Made by a program: the position numbers and the translations under genes
Notes under the pieces: model-generated
What the model was told of the DNA's origin: nothing
What the model saw: the letters and a program-made list of their open reading frames with translations, nothing else
Databases searched by the model: none
In this document: positions 1 to 7,787 of the stretch, in pieces
Numbering within the stretch: the stretch's first letter is position 1
How the letters are laid out: the number at the start of each line of letters is the position of its first letter
Assembly (NCBI GenBank): GCA_029260075.1
Contig: JAJDDY010000022.1
Coordinates: 1-33,734 of the forward strand
Source: Phycisphaerae bacterium
GTDB taxonomy: Bacteria > Planctomycetota > Phycisphaerae > UBA1845
DNA length: 33,734 bases
Reading direction: 5' to 3'

Positions 1-74
1 GGCCTGCAACGAATGCACGACTTCGCCCTGTCTTGGATACGCTTCGGCCCCGAAACCCGCGCCGGGCCGGGACT

Positions 75-138
75 TGTGTAGAACAACGAGGGCGACGCCC
101 TGGGCTGAGGTAGATTGCCCTTTCAGGGCATCGTGGCG
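75..138 (+). repeat. Dispersed repeat family E, copy 1
   Basis: A segment of about 64 bp beginning with TGTGTAGAACAACGAGGGCG and including CCCTTTCAGGGC recurs in reverse orientation at 33561-33626 with only a few differences. It has internal dyads (GGGCGACGCCC and GCCCTTTCAGGGC), so it could fold as a double hairpin. It lies in non-coding DNA. The rest of 1-200 shows nothing recognisable. Confidence 0.8.
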
Positions 139-216
139 GCGGTGCCACTTTCCCCTAACGACCTGTAGAATAACGCTCGTATCCTGTCTCACGAGGAGCA
201 CTCCCGGTGCCGACCG

Positions 217-258
217 GTGACGGGTTCGGTGATGGGTTCGGTGTCGGATTCGGGGACG
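217..258 (+). repeat. Short tandem repeat, about 12-bp unit
   Basis: Three to four degenerate head-to-tail copies of a unit like GGGTTCGGTGAT lie in the non-coding leader upstream of parA. They give Phe-Gly-Asp or Pro-Asn-Pro-Ser periodicity in the open frames on either strand. No gene is supported here. Confidence 0.6.
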
Positions 259-271
259 CGAGAAAATGCCA

Positions 272-302
272 ATGGATCACCGGCTGGGAGCGGGTGCTAC
301 AC
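272..302 (+). repeat. Hairpin repeat family B, copy 1 (degenerate)
   Basis: This is a diverged copy of the 31-bp element ATGGATCACCGGCTGGAAGC + CGGTGCCACAC. ACCGGCTGG-AGCGGGTG forms the imperfect stem. Better copies lie at 10345-10375 (reverse), 10841-10871, 17325-17356 and 21633-21664. The flank AAAATGCCA also resembles the flanks of the 17325 and 21633 copies. Confidence 0.75.
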
Positions 303-387
303 CTTGACTTAACTGGAAGCCCACGGAACGTGTTCCATGTAGCGTCGGAGGAAACGGGGATTGTTTTCATTATTTGCCCAAACCGCC

Positions 388-393
388 TATACT
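388..393 (+). promoter_or_regulatory. Possible -10 element upstream of parA
   Basis: TATACT matches the sigma-70 -10 consensus at five of six positions. No convincing -35 hexamer sits 16-18 bp upstream, where TTTCAT is found. If it is used, transcription starts near 400, downstream of the ATG at 374 and upstream of the ATG at 470, which supports the later parA start. Confidence 0.25.
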
Positions 394-469
394 CGCGACC
401 GTCGACGGCAGGCAGGAAGCCATGCGAACCGGTAGGGGCCTGAGCCCCACGTTCGGGAGAGGAGTTCCG

Positions 470-1558
470 ATGCGACGAAGGGCAGTGATCGAGCAGAGAC
501 GCATAGCAGTCATCAACCAAAAGGGGGGCGTCGGAAAAACTACGACGACGGCCAACCTTGGGGCGGCGCTCGCTCGGGCTGGGGCCAAGGTGCTGCTGAT
601 CGATCTTGATCCGCAGTCGCACCTCTCGCTGTACTTCGGCATGGAACTCGCCGAGGACCAACCAAGCATCTACGACGTGCTCGCGTCCGGGTCGCCTGTC
701 GATGATGCCTTGCTCAAGGTCGACAAGCACCTTTCCATTCTTCCCGCCGATATTGATCTGGCTGGCGCCGAGGCTGAGCTGGTTAGCGTGACTGGGCGCG
801 AAGTGTTGCTGCGCGAAGCCCTCGAACCGGTGAGCGATCGATTCGACTTCATGCTGATCGACTGCCCGCCGGCGCTTGGCGTGTTGACCGTCAACGCACT
901 CTGCGCCATGAACGAAGTGCTCATTCCGTTGCAGGCGCACTTCTTGGCGCTGCAAGGGCTGGGGCGATTGCTTCAGCAGACGGTGACACTTGTGCGTCAG
1001 CGGATCAACCCGAATCTTACCGTAGCGGGTATCGCGCTGTGCATGCACGACTCGACGACGCGGCTGGCGGGTGAAGTTGTTGAAGACCTGACCGGCTTCC
1101 TTGAAGGCGCGCGAGGGACGAACGTAGCCTGGGCAGAAGCACGCGTCTACAAGACATTCATTCGTAGAAACATCAAGCTGGCTGAGTCCGCAAGCTTCGG
1201 ACAGTCTGTGTTCGACTACGCCCCGAAGAGCAATGGCGCCATTGACTACGAGCGCCTCGCCATCGAAATATTCGGTGAACACGCTCGACCGGCTGCACCG
1301 CGGGAGAGGACCAAAAAGACTGTTGTACCGCCGGCGCCAGCCCCCGTAGCGACGTCGTCGAAAGAGAAGGCGAAAGAACGCGTGACGACACCGGCTGAGC
1401 CGGAGCCGGCCACCGTCGAGCCGGTCGTATCACCGCCGATCGCCACAACGACAACGCACGCGCCGACCGGTAGTGCCCCGCCGGATCCCTACCGACACAT
1501 TCGCATTACGGCCGACGTTCAGGCGAGCCAACCCGACAAAATCTCAAGCGTTTCCTGA
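470..1558 (+). CDS. ParA/Soj-family P-loop ATPase with Pro/Ala/Thr-rich tail
   Basis: This 362-residue protein has a deviant Walker A motif KGGVGKTT (residues 18-25), DLDPQ at 45-49 and LIDCPPALG at 129-137, typical of ParA/Soj/MinD-type ATPases that dimerise on ATP and bind DNA or membrane non-specifically. The ATPase core ends near residue 272. The last 80-90 residues are Pro/Ala/Thr/Lys-rich and probably disordered. ATG 470 is chosen because AGAGGAG lies 5 nt upstream; an in-frame ATG at 374 lacks this. No ParB gene or obvious parS site is next to it, so it is an orphan here. Its cargo could be the chromosome, a plasmid-like element or a protein complex. The family call is secure but the role is not. 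Confidence 0.92.
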   Translation: MRRRAVIEQRRIAVINQKGGVGKTTTTANLGAALARAGAKVLLIDLDPQSHLSLYFGMELAEDQPSIYDVLASGSPVDDALLKVDKHLSILPADIDLAGAEAELVSVTGREVLLREALEPVSDRFDFMLIDCPPALGVLTVNALCAMNEVLIPLQAHFLALQGLGRLLQQTVTLVRQRINPNLTVAGIALCMHDSTTRLAGEVVEDLTGFLEGARGTNVAWAEARVYKTFIRRNIKLAESASFGQSVFDYAPKSNGAIDYERLAIEIFGEHARPAAPRERTKKTVVPPAPAPVATSSKEKAKERVTTPAEPEPATVEPVVSPPIATTTTHAPTGSAPPDPYRHIRITADVQASQPDKISSVS

Positions 1559-1559
1559 C

Positions 1560-1982
1560 GTGTCGACCGCACAGCCACACGCCCCCGGGCGACCGCACCG
1601 ACTAACGCGCTGGGTTTGGGCCGGTTACTGGTCGACCATGTTGGTCTTGACCCACATGCCCGTGGGCGAACACAAAGGCCCATCCATTCCGCACTTCGAC
1701 AAGTTGGTCCACTTCACGATATTCTCGATTCTTGTGCTGATGGGGTGGCGACACCGCCGTAAATCGAACTCCTCCATAACAGCCCGGTTCTGGCTGACTT
1801 GGGGCGCGGTCTATCTATGCTACGCCGCGTTGGACGAATGGACTCAGCCGCTGTTCGGTCGAACCATGTCTCGTTGGGACTGGCTGGCTGACGCTACGGG
1901 GGTGGTGGCGATGTCGGCGATCCTGCATTTCTGGAGCAAGTCGCGGCAACTATCGGAACCCGTCGCCCACGCTCCACGGTAG
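1560..1982 (+). CDS. VanZ-like family membrane protein
   Basis: The signature DKLVHFTIFSILVL followed by DEWTQPLFGRTMSRWDWLAD matches VanZ-like proteins: an Asp-Lys-hydrophobic helix, then DE-x-Q-x9-R-x2-DWLAD. About four hydrophobic helices are expected. GTG 1560, 140 residues, begins directly after the parA stop (1556-1558), suggesting translational coupling. An in-frame ATG at 1473 would overlap parA by 86 bp and add a low-complexity leader, so it is less likely. No strong Shine-Dalgarno sequence is seen for either. VanZ of Enterococcus confers low-level teicoplanin resistance, but most homologues have no known function. Confidence 0.82.
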   Translation: MSTAQPHAPGRPHRLTRWVWAGYWSTMLVLTHMPVGEHKGPSIPHFDKLVHFTIFSILVLMGWRHRRKSNSSITARFWLTWGAVYLCYAALDEWTQPLFGRTMSRWDWLADATGVVAMSAILHFWSKSRQLSEPVAHAPR

Positions 1983-2203
1983 GGTTGCGCGCGAGGCGGA
2001 ATGCTGTACTCGAATCGGGGATAAATAATCGACAACAGTGGCGCGATGGAGCGTGTACGGGCGGTATGTAACGCCCGGTTCACTAGGCGGGGGATGTGTG
2101 TGATCGCCGCGACCGGTGGGGTCGAATATGATAGAATGGTGTACCGGGTTCGGCATGGGTTGCCGGACCTTCGGCGTTGCACATTTCATTGTAGGCGGCC
2201 CCT

Positions 2204-2956
2204 ATGTCCAGAAGACGAACGATCGTTGTGGTCGAGGATGAAGACGCGATTCGCCGAGCCATTGTCGACGCGCTACGAGCGTGTGGACACGAGCCGGTGG
2301 AGGCTGCGGACGGCGAGCTTGGGCTTACCGAGGCCCGCCGCAGCGGCGTTGATCTCGTTCTGCTTGACTTGCTGCTGCCGCGCAAGGATGGGTTCGACGT
2401 CTTGTCCGAACTTCGCCAAACGCATCCGTCGCTCCCCGTAATTATTCTGACCGCACGCGGATCGGAAGACGACCGGGTACGCGGATTACGTGGTGGGGCT
2501 GACGACTATGTGGTCAAACCGTTTTCGGCGCGCGAGTTGCTCGCCCGCGTGGACGCCGTGCTTCGTCGCAGCCCCGAACGTGTTGCTCCGCCGGTCCGTA
2601 TCTGCGGATCCGAAGCGACGGTCGATTGCGCTCGGCGCGAAGTCTGTCGCAATAGTGGCGAGCGCGTGGCGCTGTCCGAGATGGAGGCGAACATTCTGGA
2701 ACGATTGGCTGCACACGCCGGACGGGCTGTGTCGCGCGAAGAATTGCTGGCGTGTGTCTGGGGTCTGCGCGATGGACACGTTGAGACGCGGGCGATCGAT
2801 ATGCACATCACCCGTCTGCGACAGAAGCTCGCCGGTGATGCGACCGATGCGCCGGACGAATGGATCGTCACGGTCCGCGGCAAGGGCTACATGCTCGGTC
2901 CGAAGCTCAACGTGGTTACCGACGTTGAATCCGCGAGCGAGGAGAACGGATCGTGA
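2204..2956 (+). CDS. OmpR/PhoB-type response regulator
   Basis: This is a 250-residue DNA-binding response regulator. The receiver domain spans residues 5-120, with acidic pocket E11/D12, phospho-acceptor D55 (VLLDLLLP), T83 and K105 (VVKPF). The winged-helix output domain spans about 130-235, with the RAIDMHITRLRQKL recognition region and the TVRGKGYML wing. It is followed directly by the kinase at 2953, whose GTG overlaps the stop codon of this gene, so the two are very probably a cognate pair made from one mRNA. The effector genes are not evident. A short acidic tail follows the wing. Confidence 0.95.
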   Translation: MSRRRTIVVVEDEDAIRRAIVDALRACGHEPVEAADGELGLTEARRSGVDLVLLDLLLPRKDGFDVLSELRQTHPSLPVIILTARGSEDDRVRGLRGGADDYVVKPFSARELLARVDAVLRRSPERVAPPVRICGSEATVDCARREVCRNSGERVALSEMEANILERLAAHAGRAVSREELLACVWGLRDGHVETRAIDMHITRLRQKLAGDATDAPDEWIVTVRGKGYMLGPKLNVVTDVESASEENGS

Positions 2957-4860
2957 AGAGTTCCCACCGAAGCAAGCTGGCGGCGGCTTCGATGTTTGGG
3001 TTGATCGCCGTGGTCGTGCTTGGCGGTATGACATGGGCAACCGTTTCGAGTGTTGAATTGGCGAAGAAGGACGTCACCGCCAAGCGCGATAATCGTATCA
3101 ATCTCGCCGTGACACAGATGAGCAGCCACTTAGCTGTTACGCTCAACACCGAGACCGCTCGACCATACGATCATTATTCCGCAATCTACAAGCGCCGTCC
3201 CGTGGCGGCGTTCTCAGCCGGCGGTCTGGAGATTGACGCCCAGGAAGTGGCGTTGCTTTCGCCGCTTGCGGCTGTGGATCCTCCTAAGCAGTGGATGGAG
3301 TTCTTCTTCCATATCGATGCCCAAGGACGCCTGTCTTCGCCGAATTTTCCGAACGCCGCCACGATGGCTGCGATCGATGACCCTGGCCGATCGTTGTCTC
3401 GCCAACAAGGTCGGCAACTTACCTGGGACTGGCTTCGGAATGTCTTGCCGGGTGCGAACCTTCACGAGCGCGTGGCCGCTGCTTGCGCCGATGGTAGTCG
3501 AACGCATACTGAGCTTGTTTGCCCGCCACTTACAAGCCCGGCGCAAGTCGCATCGCAACGATCGACCGACATCGGCGGAAAAACTCCGCGCACTCGCGAG
3601 GCGTTTCGCCACCAAAAGAAGACGTTCCGCGACTCGCAGTTGGCGTACGTTCCCGATCCCGCATGCATCGATCGGGCCGAACCTCGGCGTGCTCGGCTTG
3701 CGAGCGAGCCTGTGGCCAGTGAGCTTGTTCTTCCCACTGACGACAGCGAAGAAATCAAACCGGATGTGTTCATCGATCCGTTCTGGCTTGGCGAAGCCCC
3801 GGACGCCCACCAAAAACTCGTGTTCGTACGAGAGGTACACCGCAACGCAGCCGTCGAATATCAGGGGTTTGTCGGAGACTGGCCTTCGTTGAAAACGGAC
3901 TTGCTCGCATCGGTCGAAAACCCGCTTCCTATTGCCGATCTGCTGCCGGTTCTGGATGTCGACGCGGAAGCCGCCGAGTCGACACCCGGACTGATGTTCA
4001 ATTTCCCCGCGCGACTCAAGGTGCCCGACGTGCGCGGAGGGGCCACTGCGGCTGCTTGGCGAAGTGTGCGACCGACGCTGATCACGATGTGGCTTGCGGC
4101 GTTGCTCTCGCTCGGCGTCGCGGCCTTTGGCCTGCGCAATCTGGTGGCGCTAACCGAGCGGCGCATGCAGTTCGCGTATGCCGTTACGCATGAGCTGCGC
4201 ACGCCGCTGACCACGTTCCGTCTCTACTCGGACATGCTCTCTGCGGGGCTCGTACCCGAAGATTCGCAAAAGGAATACCTCGATACGCTCAATCGCGAAT
4301 CACTGCGCCTGTCGACGTTGGTCGAAGGTGTCTTGGAATACGCGCGTTTAGAGAACCAACGTGTTCGGCTCAATCCGGTCGCGATCGAAGGGACCGCACT
4401 GCTCGGCGGAATCGGCGAAGACCTTCAGCGCCGCTGTGACGAGAACGGCATCCAAGCCAACACGGAGAACACACTTGCGCCGGCGCATTCCATACGAACC
4501 GATGTGGATGTAGTGACGCGCATTGCGGGCGTCCTGGTCAACAACGCCTGCCGCCATGCGCGCGGGCACGACAGCGCTTCGGTCTTCGTTCGGTTGGGTG
4601 GAGACAACGGAGAGATCGCCCTGGACGTGATTGATACCGGTGCGGGAATCGATCGATCCGACGCTCGGAAGATTTTCAAGCCGTTTCGGCGCGGACACAA
4701 AGCTGACGCAGCTGCGCATGGTGGAATCGGGCTCGGGCTCGCGCTGGCCCGTAGCTGGGCGACGCTGCTCGGTGGACGCCTGGAACTGGCTGCCCGACAT
4801 CACGCAACGCACGGCGGAGCCCACTTTCGCCTGACGTTCCCATCGCAACCAACAACCTGA
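2953..4860 (+). CDS. Membrane sensor histidine kinase with large extracytoplasmic domain
   Basis: This 635-residue kinase has a first membrane helix at about 11-33, an extracytoplasmic region of about 335 residues without a domain I recognise, and a second helix at about 373-397. No HAMP domain is apparent. The H-box is VTHELRTPLT with phospho-acceptor H413. The ATPase part has an N-box VNNACRHA, G1 DTGAGID, F-box FKPFRRG and G2 GGIGLGLALA. It starts at GTG 2953, overlapping the regulator stop by 4 nt (GTGA). The sensor region has two short stretches rich in Arg/Thr/Ser and is compositionally uneven near residues 180-260. The ligand is unknown. Confidence 0.93.
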   Translation: MKSSHRSKLAAASMFGLIAVVVLGGMTWATVSSVELAKKDVTAKRDNRINLAVTQMSSHLAVTLNTETARPYDHYSAIYKRRPVAAFSAGGLEIDAQEVALLSPLAAVDPPKQWMEFFFHIDAQGRLSSPNFPNAATMAAIDDPGRSLSRQQGRQLTWDWLRNVLPGANLHERVAAACADGSRTHTELVCPPLTSPAQVASQRSTDIGGKTPRTREAFRHQKKTFRDSQLAYVPDPACIDRAEPRRARLASEPVASELVLPTDDSEEIKPDVFIDPFWLGEAPDAHQKLVFVREVHRNAAVEYQGFVGDWPSLKTDLLASVENPLPIADLLPVLDVDAEAAESTPGLMFNFPARLKVPDVRGGATAAAWRSVRPTLITMWLAALLSLGVAAFGLRNLVALTERRMQFAYAVTHELRTPLTTFRLYSDMLSAGLVPEDSQKEYLDTLNRESLRLSTLVEGVLEYARLENQRVRLNPVAIEGTALLGGIGEDLQRRCDENGIQANTENTLAPAHSIRTDVDVVTRIAGVLVNNACRHARGHDSASVFVRLGGDNGEIALDVIDTGAGIDRSDARKIFKPFRRGHKADAAAHGGIGLGLALARSWATLLGGRLELAARHHATHGGAHFRLTFPSQPTT

Positions 4861-5000
4861 CTCGTCTATCACCGCTGGTTAGGTTGTGCCAACCCTTGAG
4901 TTTACTTCTGACCGCAATTACCATCCGGCGACGGGCTCCGGTCCGTTTGCGCTTGCCGCGTTAGTGAGTTCGTGCTCCGCCAGCGATCCATTGACGGGTT

Positions 5001-5113
5001 TACCGAGCCGCGCCCGTAAGGAAGCGGACTCTTGAGTGCCGGTCGTGAAAGTGTGAAAACGCTCCCTCACGGTCGAGGATCGGATCGGACGAATCTGTCA
5101 CGTGCGTCGTGAC
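5001..5113 (+). repeat. Hairpin repeat family A, copy 1
   Basis: This is an imperfect inverted repeat. The left arm (5001-5027, TACCGAGCCGCGCCCGTAAG...) pairs with the right arm (about 5060-5087, ending GGTCGAGGATCGG), followed by the nested palindrome GTCACGTGCGTCGTGAC. Near-identical copies lie at 7488-7599 and 23506-23621, with diverged ones at 26701-26774 and 26813-26884. It occupies most of the 357-bp gap 4861-5217, where I see no gene and no clear terminator. Confidence 0.85.
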
Positions 5114-5217
5114 AAAGCACTAGGATCGAGGGTCTAAAGCTCGAAGTCGAAGGCCGGTCGCCGAACGTCGAAGATATCGTTCACGCAGTCGGCGTATGCC
5201 GTCCAGCAGTCACTACC

Positions 5218-6702
5218 ATGGATCATGATCTTTCGCATTGGGTTGACATGTTCCCCGGGCGGCGCGTCCTGCTCGTGGGTGACCTGATTCTTGATCGCTA
5301 CCTGTACGGTGACGCGGAGCGCATAAGCCCTGAAGCGCCGGTCCCCGTCCTGCGCACCGTCGAGCGTCACGAAGCCGTGGGTGGTAGCGCCAATGTGGCT
5401 GCCTGCCTGCAAGCGCTGGGGTGTCGCGTCGTCTGCTGTGGCATTGTCGGCGACGATCGCCATGGCGAAACACTACGCGGGTTTCTCGAACAACTGGGCG
5501 TCGATGCGTCGGGCGTACTGACCGAATCCGGTCGACCGACCACAACCAAGACTCGGCTGATCGGTTTGGCGCAGCACCGTCACCGCCAGCAACTCCTTCG
5601 CGTGGACGAAGAAGACACCAGCGCACTGCCGGAGAAGACAGCCCTCGCCCTTCAATCGCGAGCGCAAGCGCTGGTGGCTGAGTGCGATGTGGTCTGTGTT
5701 GAAGACTACGACAAGGGCGTGGTTTCCCGCGCGCTCGTCGAAGCCATTATCGGCGCCGCGAAATCCTCCGGTCGTCGCGTGCTTGTCGACCCCGCACGTC
5801 TTTCAAACTTCGACCGATATCGCAACGCTGATTTGCTCACGCCGAACCGCAACGAACTGTCGGTCGCCACCGGTCGGCGTCACGACTCGATCGGGGAAGT
5901 GGCTGAGGCAGCGCAGGGGCTTATCGAAACGCTTGACGTGGGCGCTATCGTGGTGACTGTCGATCGCGAGGGTTCCGTGCTCGTCGAAAAGGGTCGCGAT
6001 TGGCGTCATCTTTCCACAATGCCGCGTAGTGTTTATGACAACACTGGCGCCGGTGACGCCGTCCTGGCATCACTGGCAGCCGGCATTGCCGTCGGTGCGC
6101 CGCTGGAGGATAGCGCCCGTTTGGCCAACGTGGCCGGCGGTCTGGAGGTTGAAAAGTTTGGCTGTGTACCGATCACGACCGACGAAATCCTGGCTGAGTT
6201 ACGTCTCGAACGGCAGATGCGTGAGGGCAAGCTGCGCTCGGTGGATGAACTCGTGGCTGAGCTGGCGCTGAAGCGCGATCGCGGCGAAACCGTCGCGCTG
6301 ACCAACGGATGCTTCGACATTCTGCACGTCGGACACGTTGATCTGCTACAGCGCTGTCGAAAGGAGGCGTCGGTGTTGGTGGTCGCACTCAACAGCGACG
6401 CATCCTTACGTGCGCTGAACAAAGGCAAGGACAGGCCCCTGAATCGGTTCGAGGATCGCGCCCGTGTCATTGGCGCGCTCGCGTGCGTGGACTACGTCGT
6501 GGGTTTTGAAGAACCTGATCCGCAGGTGCTCATCGAGCGGGTTCGGCCCGACGTATTGATTAAAGGCGGCGACTGGGCCAAGCAAGGCGTGGTCGGGCAA
6601 GCCTTTGTGGAATCGACCGGCGGGCGCGTCGTGCTCCTTCCGCTTGTCGAAGGACATAGTACGACGAGCTTGGTCGAGCGCATCCGCGCCGGCGGCGGGT
6701 AA
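5218..6702 (+). CDS. hldE: Bifunctional heptose 7-phosphate kinase / heptose 1-phosphate adenylyltransferase
   Basis: This 494-residue fusion makes ADP-heptose precursor: it phosphorylates D-glycero-D-manno-heptose 7-phosphate at C1, then adenylylates the resulting 1-phosphate. The N-terminal PfkB/ribokinase domain (1 to about 320) has GGSANVAA and NTGAGDAV with catalytic D280. The C-terminal nucleotidyltransferase domain (about 340-494) has TNGCFDILHVGH, with H370 and H373 of the HxGH motif, and ends with EGHSTTSLVERI. The length matches E. coli HldE closely. gmhA follows after 11 bp, which supports the pathway assignment. ADP-heptose goes into the LPS inner core or S-layer glycans. The phosphatase GmhB and the epimerase HldD are not in the window. 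Confidence 0.95.
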   Translation: MDHDLSHWVDMFPGRRVLLVGDLILDRYLYGDAERISPEAPVPVLRTVERHEAVGGSANVAACLQALGCRVVCCGIVGDDRHGETLRGFLEQLGVDASGVLTESGRPTTTKTRLIGLAQHRHRQQLLRVDEEDTSALPEKTALALQSRAQALVAECDVVCVEDYDKGVVSRALVEAIIGAAKSSGRRVLVDPARLSNFDRYRNADLLTPNRNELSVATGRRHDSIGEVAEAAQGLIETLDVGAIVVTVDREGSVLVEKGRDWRHLSTMPRSVYDNTGAGDAVLASLAAGIAVGAPLEDSARLANVAGGLEVEKFGCVPITTDEILAELRLERQMREGKLRSVDELVAELALKRDRGETVALTNGCFDILHVGHVDLLQRCRKEASVLVVALNSDASLRALNKGKDRPLNRFEDRARVIGALACVDYVVGFEEPDPQVLIERVRPDVLIKGGDWAKQGVVGQAFVESTGGRVVLLPLVEGHSTTSLVERIRAGGG

Positions 6703-6713
6703 GGAGTGAGCAA

Positions 6714-7277
6714 TTGAGCGAGTCGATGAAAGCACAGATCGAAGACCATCAGCGCGTTGTGGCTGCGATGGTCGAGCACATTCCTCTGCTCGAACGAATC
6801 GCCGATCGCATCGTCGAGGGCTTTGCCGCAGGCGGTAAGCTTTTCGTGTTGGGCAACGGCGGTAGTGCAGCCGACGCGCAGCACATTGCGGCTGAACTCG
6901 TTGGTCGGTTCAAACGAGATCGCAAAGCCCTACCAGCCATCGCGTTGACCACCGACACGTCGATCTTGACGGCTGTTCCGAACGATCTGAACTTCGAGGA
7001 CGTCTTCACCCGGCAGGTTGATGCCCTGGTAACCGCCAAGGACATGGTCTGGTCGCTGAGTGTTTCGGGTACGTCGCCAAATGTGCTTAGCGCAATGAGC
7101 ACGGCGAAACGCATCGGCGCCTTCCGCATTGGTTTCACCGGACAGCGTGGCGCCAAGTCGGCCGACCTTTGCGACCTGTGTATGGTGGCTGACCACGATG
7201 CATCGGACCGCGTTCAGGAAACGCACCAACTGGCGTATCACCTCATTTGTGATCGGATTGAACGAAGCTACGCCTAG
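6714..7277 (+). CDS. gmhA: Sedoheptulose 7-phosphate isomerase
   Basis: This 187-residue SIS-domain enzyme converts sedoheptulose 7-phosphate to D-glycero-D-manno-heptose 7-phosphate, the substrate of the upstream hldE product. GNGGSAADAQHIAAELVGRF (48-67) is the family hallmark. H57, E61, Q168 and H176 fall at the spacing of the zinc ligands known in GmhA. It starts with TTG at 6714, supported by AAGGAG (6701-6706) 7 nt upstream; that Shine-Dalgarno sequence overlaps the hldE stop codon, so the pair should be translationally coupled. DiaA, a close paralogue, is less likely given the neighbour. Confidence 0.94.
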   Translation: MSESMKAQIEDHQRVVAAMVEHIPLLERIADRIVEGFAAGGKLFVLGNGGSAADAQHIAAELVGRFKRDRKALPAIALTTDTSILTAVPNDLNFEDVFTRQVDALVTAKDMVWSLSVSGTSPNVLSAMSTAKRIGAFRIGFTGQRGAKSADLCDLCMVADHDASDRVQETHQLAYHLICDRIERSYA

Positions 7278-7297
7278 TGCAGCGTCACACCTTAATC

Positions 7298-7401
7298 TTC
7301 GGGTTGTCGCAACCCGCACGACCGGAACCAGGCGCGCGGGTCAGAGCCCACCGCGCTAGCGGTGGGACCAGTCCGCGGGCTGGCGCCCGCGGCTCTGATG
7401 C
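7298..7401 (+). repeat. Dispersed repeat family D, copy 1
   Basis: This GC-rich block of about 104 bp starts with TTCGGGTTGTCGCAACCCG and contains GGTCAGAGCCCACCGCGCTA, then CGCGGGCTGGCGCCCGCGGC. A copy in reverse orientation lies at 19688-19790. It contains several strong dyads and sits just after gmhA, where it could act as an RNA hairpin, but there is no T-run to mark a terminator. Confidence 0.8.
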
Positions 7402-7487
7402 CGCACGAACCGATGAGCCAATCCCAACACCCACAAAAGGGCGTGTGACCCTGCACTAGCGCTCTGTCACACATCGAATGACGGACT

Positions 7488-7599
7488 TACCGAGCCGCGC
7501 CCGTTAGGAAGCGGACGTCTGAATGCCGGTCGTGACAGCTTGAAAGCACTCCCTCACGGTCGCGGCTCGGTTCGGACGAACCTGTCACTTGAGTCGTGA
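7488..7599 (+). repeat. Hairpin repeat family A, copy 2
   Basis: The left arm is 7488-7514 (TACCGAGCCGCGCCCGTTAG...) and the right arm 7547-7572 (ACTCCCTCACGGTCGCGGCTCGGTT). Nested palindromes follow: GGTTCGGACGAACC at 7569-7582 and GTCACTTGAGTCGTGAT. It is the best match to the copy at 23506. It lies in the 510-bp gap 7278-7787, which also holds families D and C and no supportable gene. Confidence 0.87.
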
Positions 7600-7638
7600 T
7601 GGACCAAGAGCATTGTGTCAGCGGTCGAATGACGGATC

Positions 7639-7719
7639 GGGTGGCCCATGGCTTTGGCCCTGGGGGACTCGAATCCAGCATCGATTCGAGTCCCGCACCT
7701 CTGAAGAGATGGGCCACCC
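7639..7719 (+). repeat. Hairpin repeat family C, copy 1
   Basis: An inverted repeat of about 81 bp. The left arm GGGTGGCCCATGGCTTTGGC pairs imperfectly with a right arm ending GAAGAGATGGGCCACCC, around a centre with ACTCGAATCCAGCATCGATTC. Related copies lie at 13872-13948, 14036-14110 and 21566-21606 (half copy). The ATTCGAGTCCC stretch resembles a tRNA T-arm by chance; no tRNA is present. Confidence 0.83.
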
Positions 7720-7787
7720 CGACGCTTCTGAAGACGTGGGGCACGCAAATCAATCGCAACTCCTCAACCCAACGCTGACACCCCTCT

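Noticed and set aside
155-1282. Long open frame antisense to parA (375 codons)
   Set aside because: It reads through the complement of a well-supported ParA gene, has Arg/His-rich composition without motifs, and ends in the 12-bp tandem repeat. It is a GC-rich shadow frame.
1473-1559. Upstream ATG for the VanZ-like gene
   Set aside because: It adds 29 residues of hydrophilic sequence lying wholly inside parA in another frame; GTG 1560 gives normal coupling.
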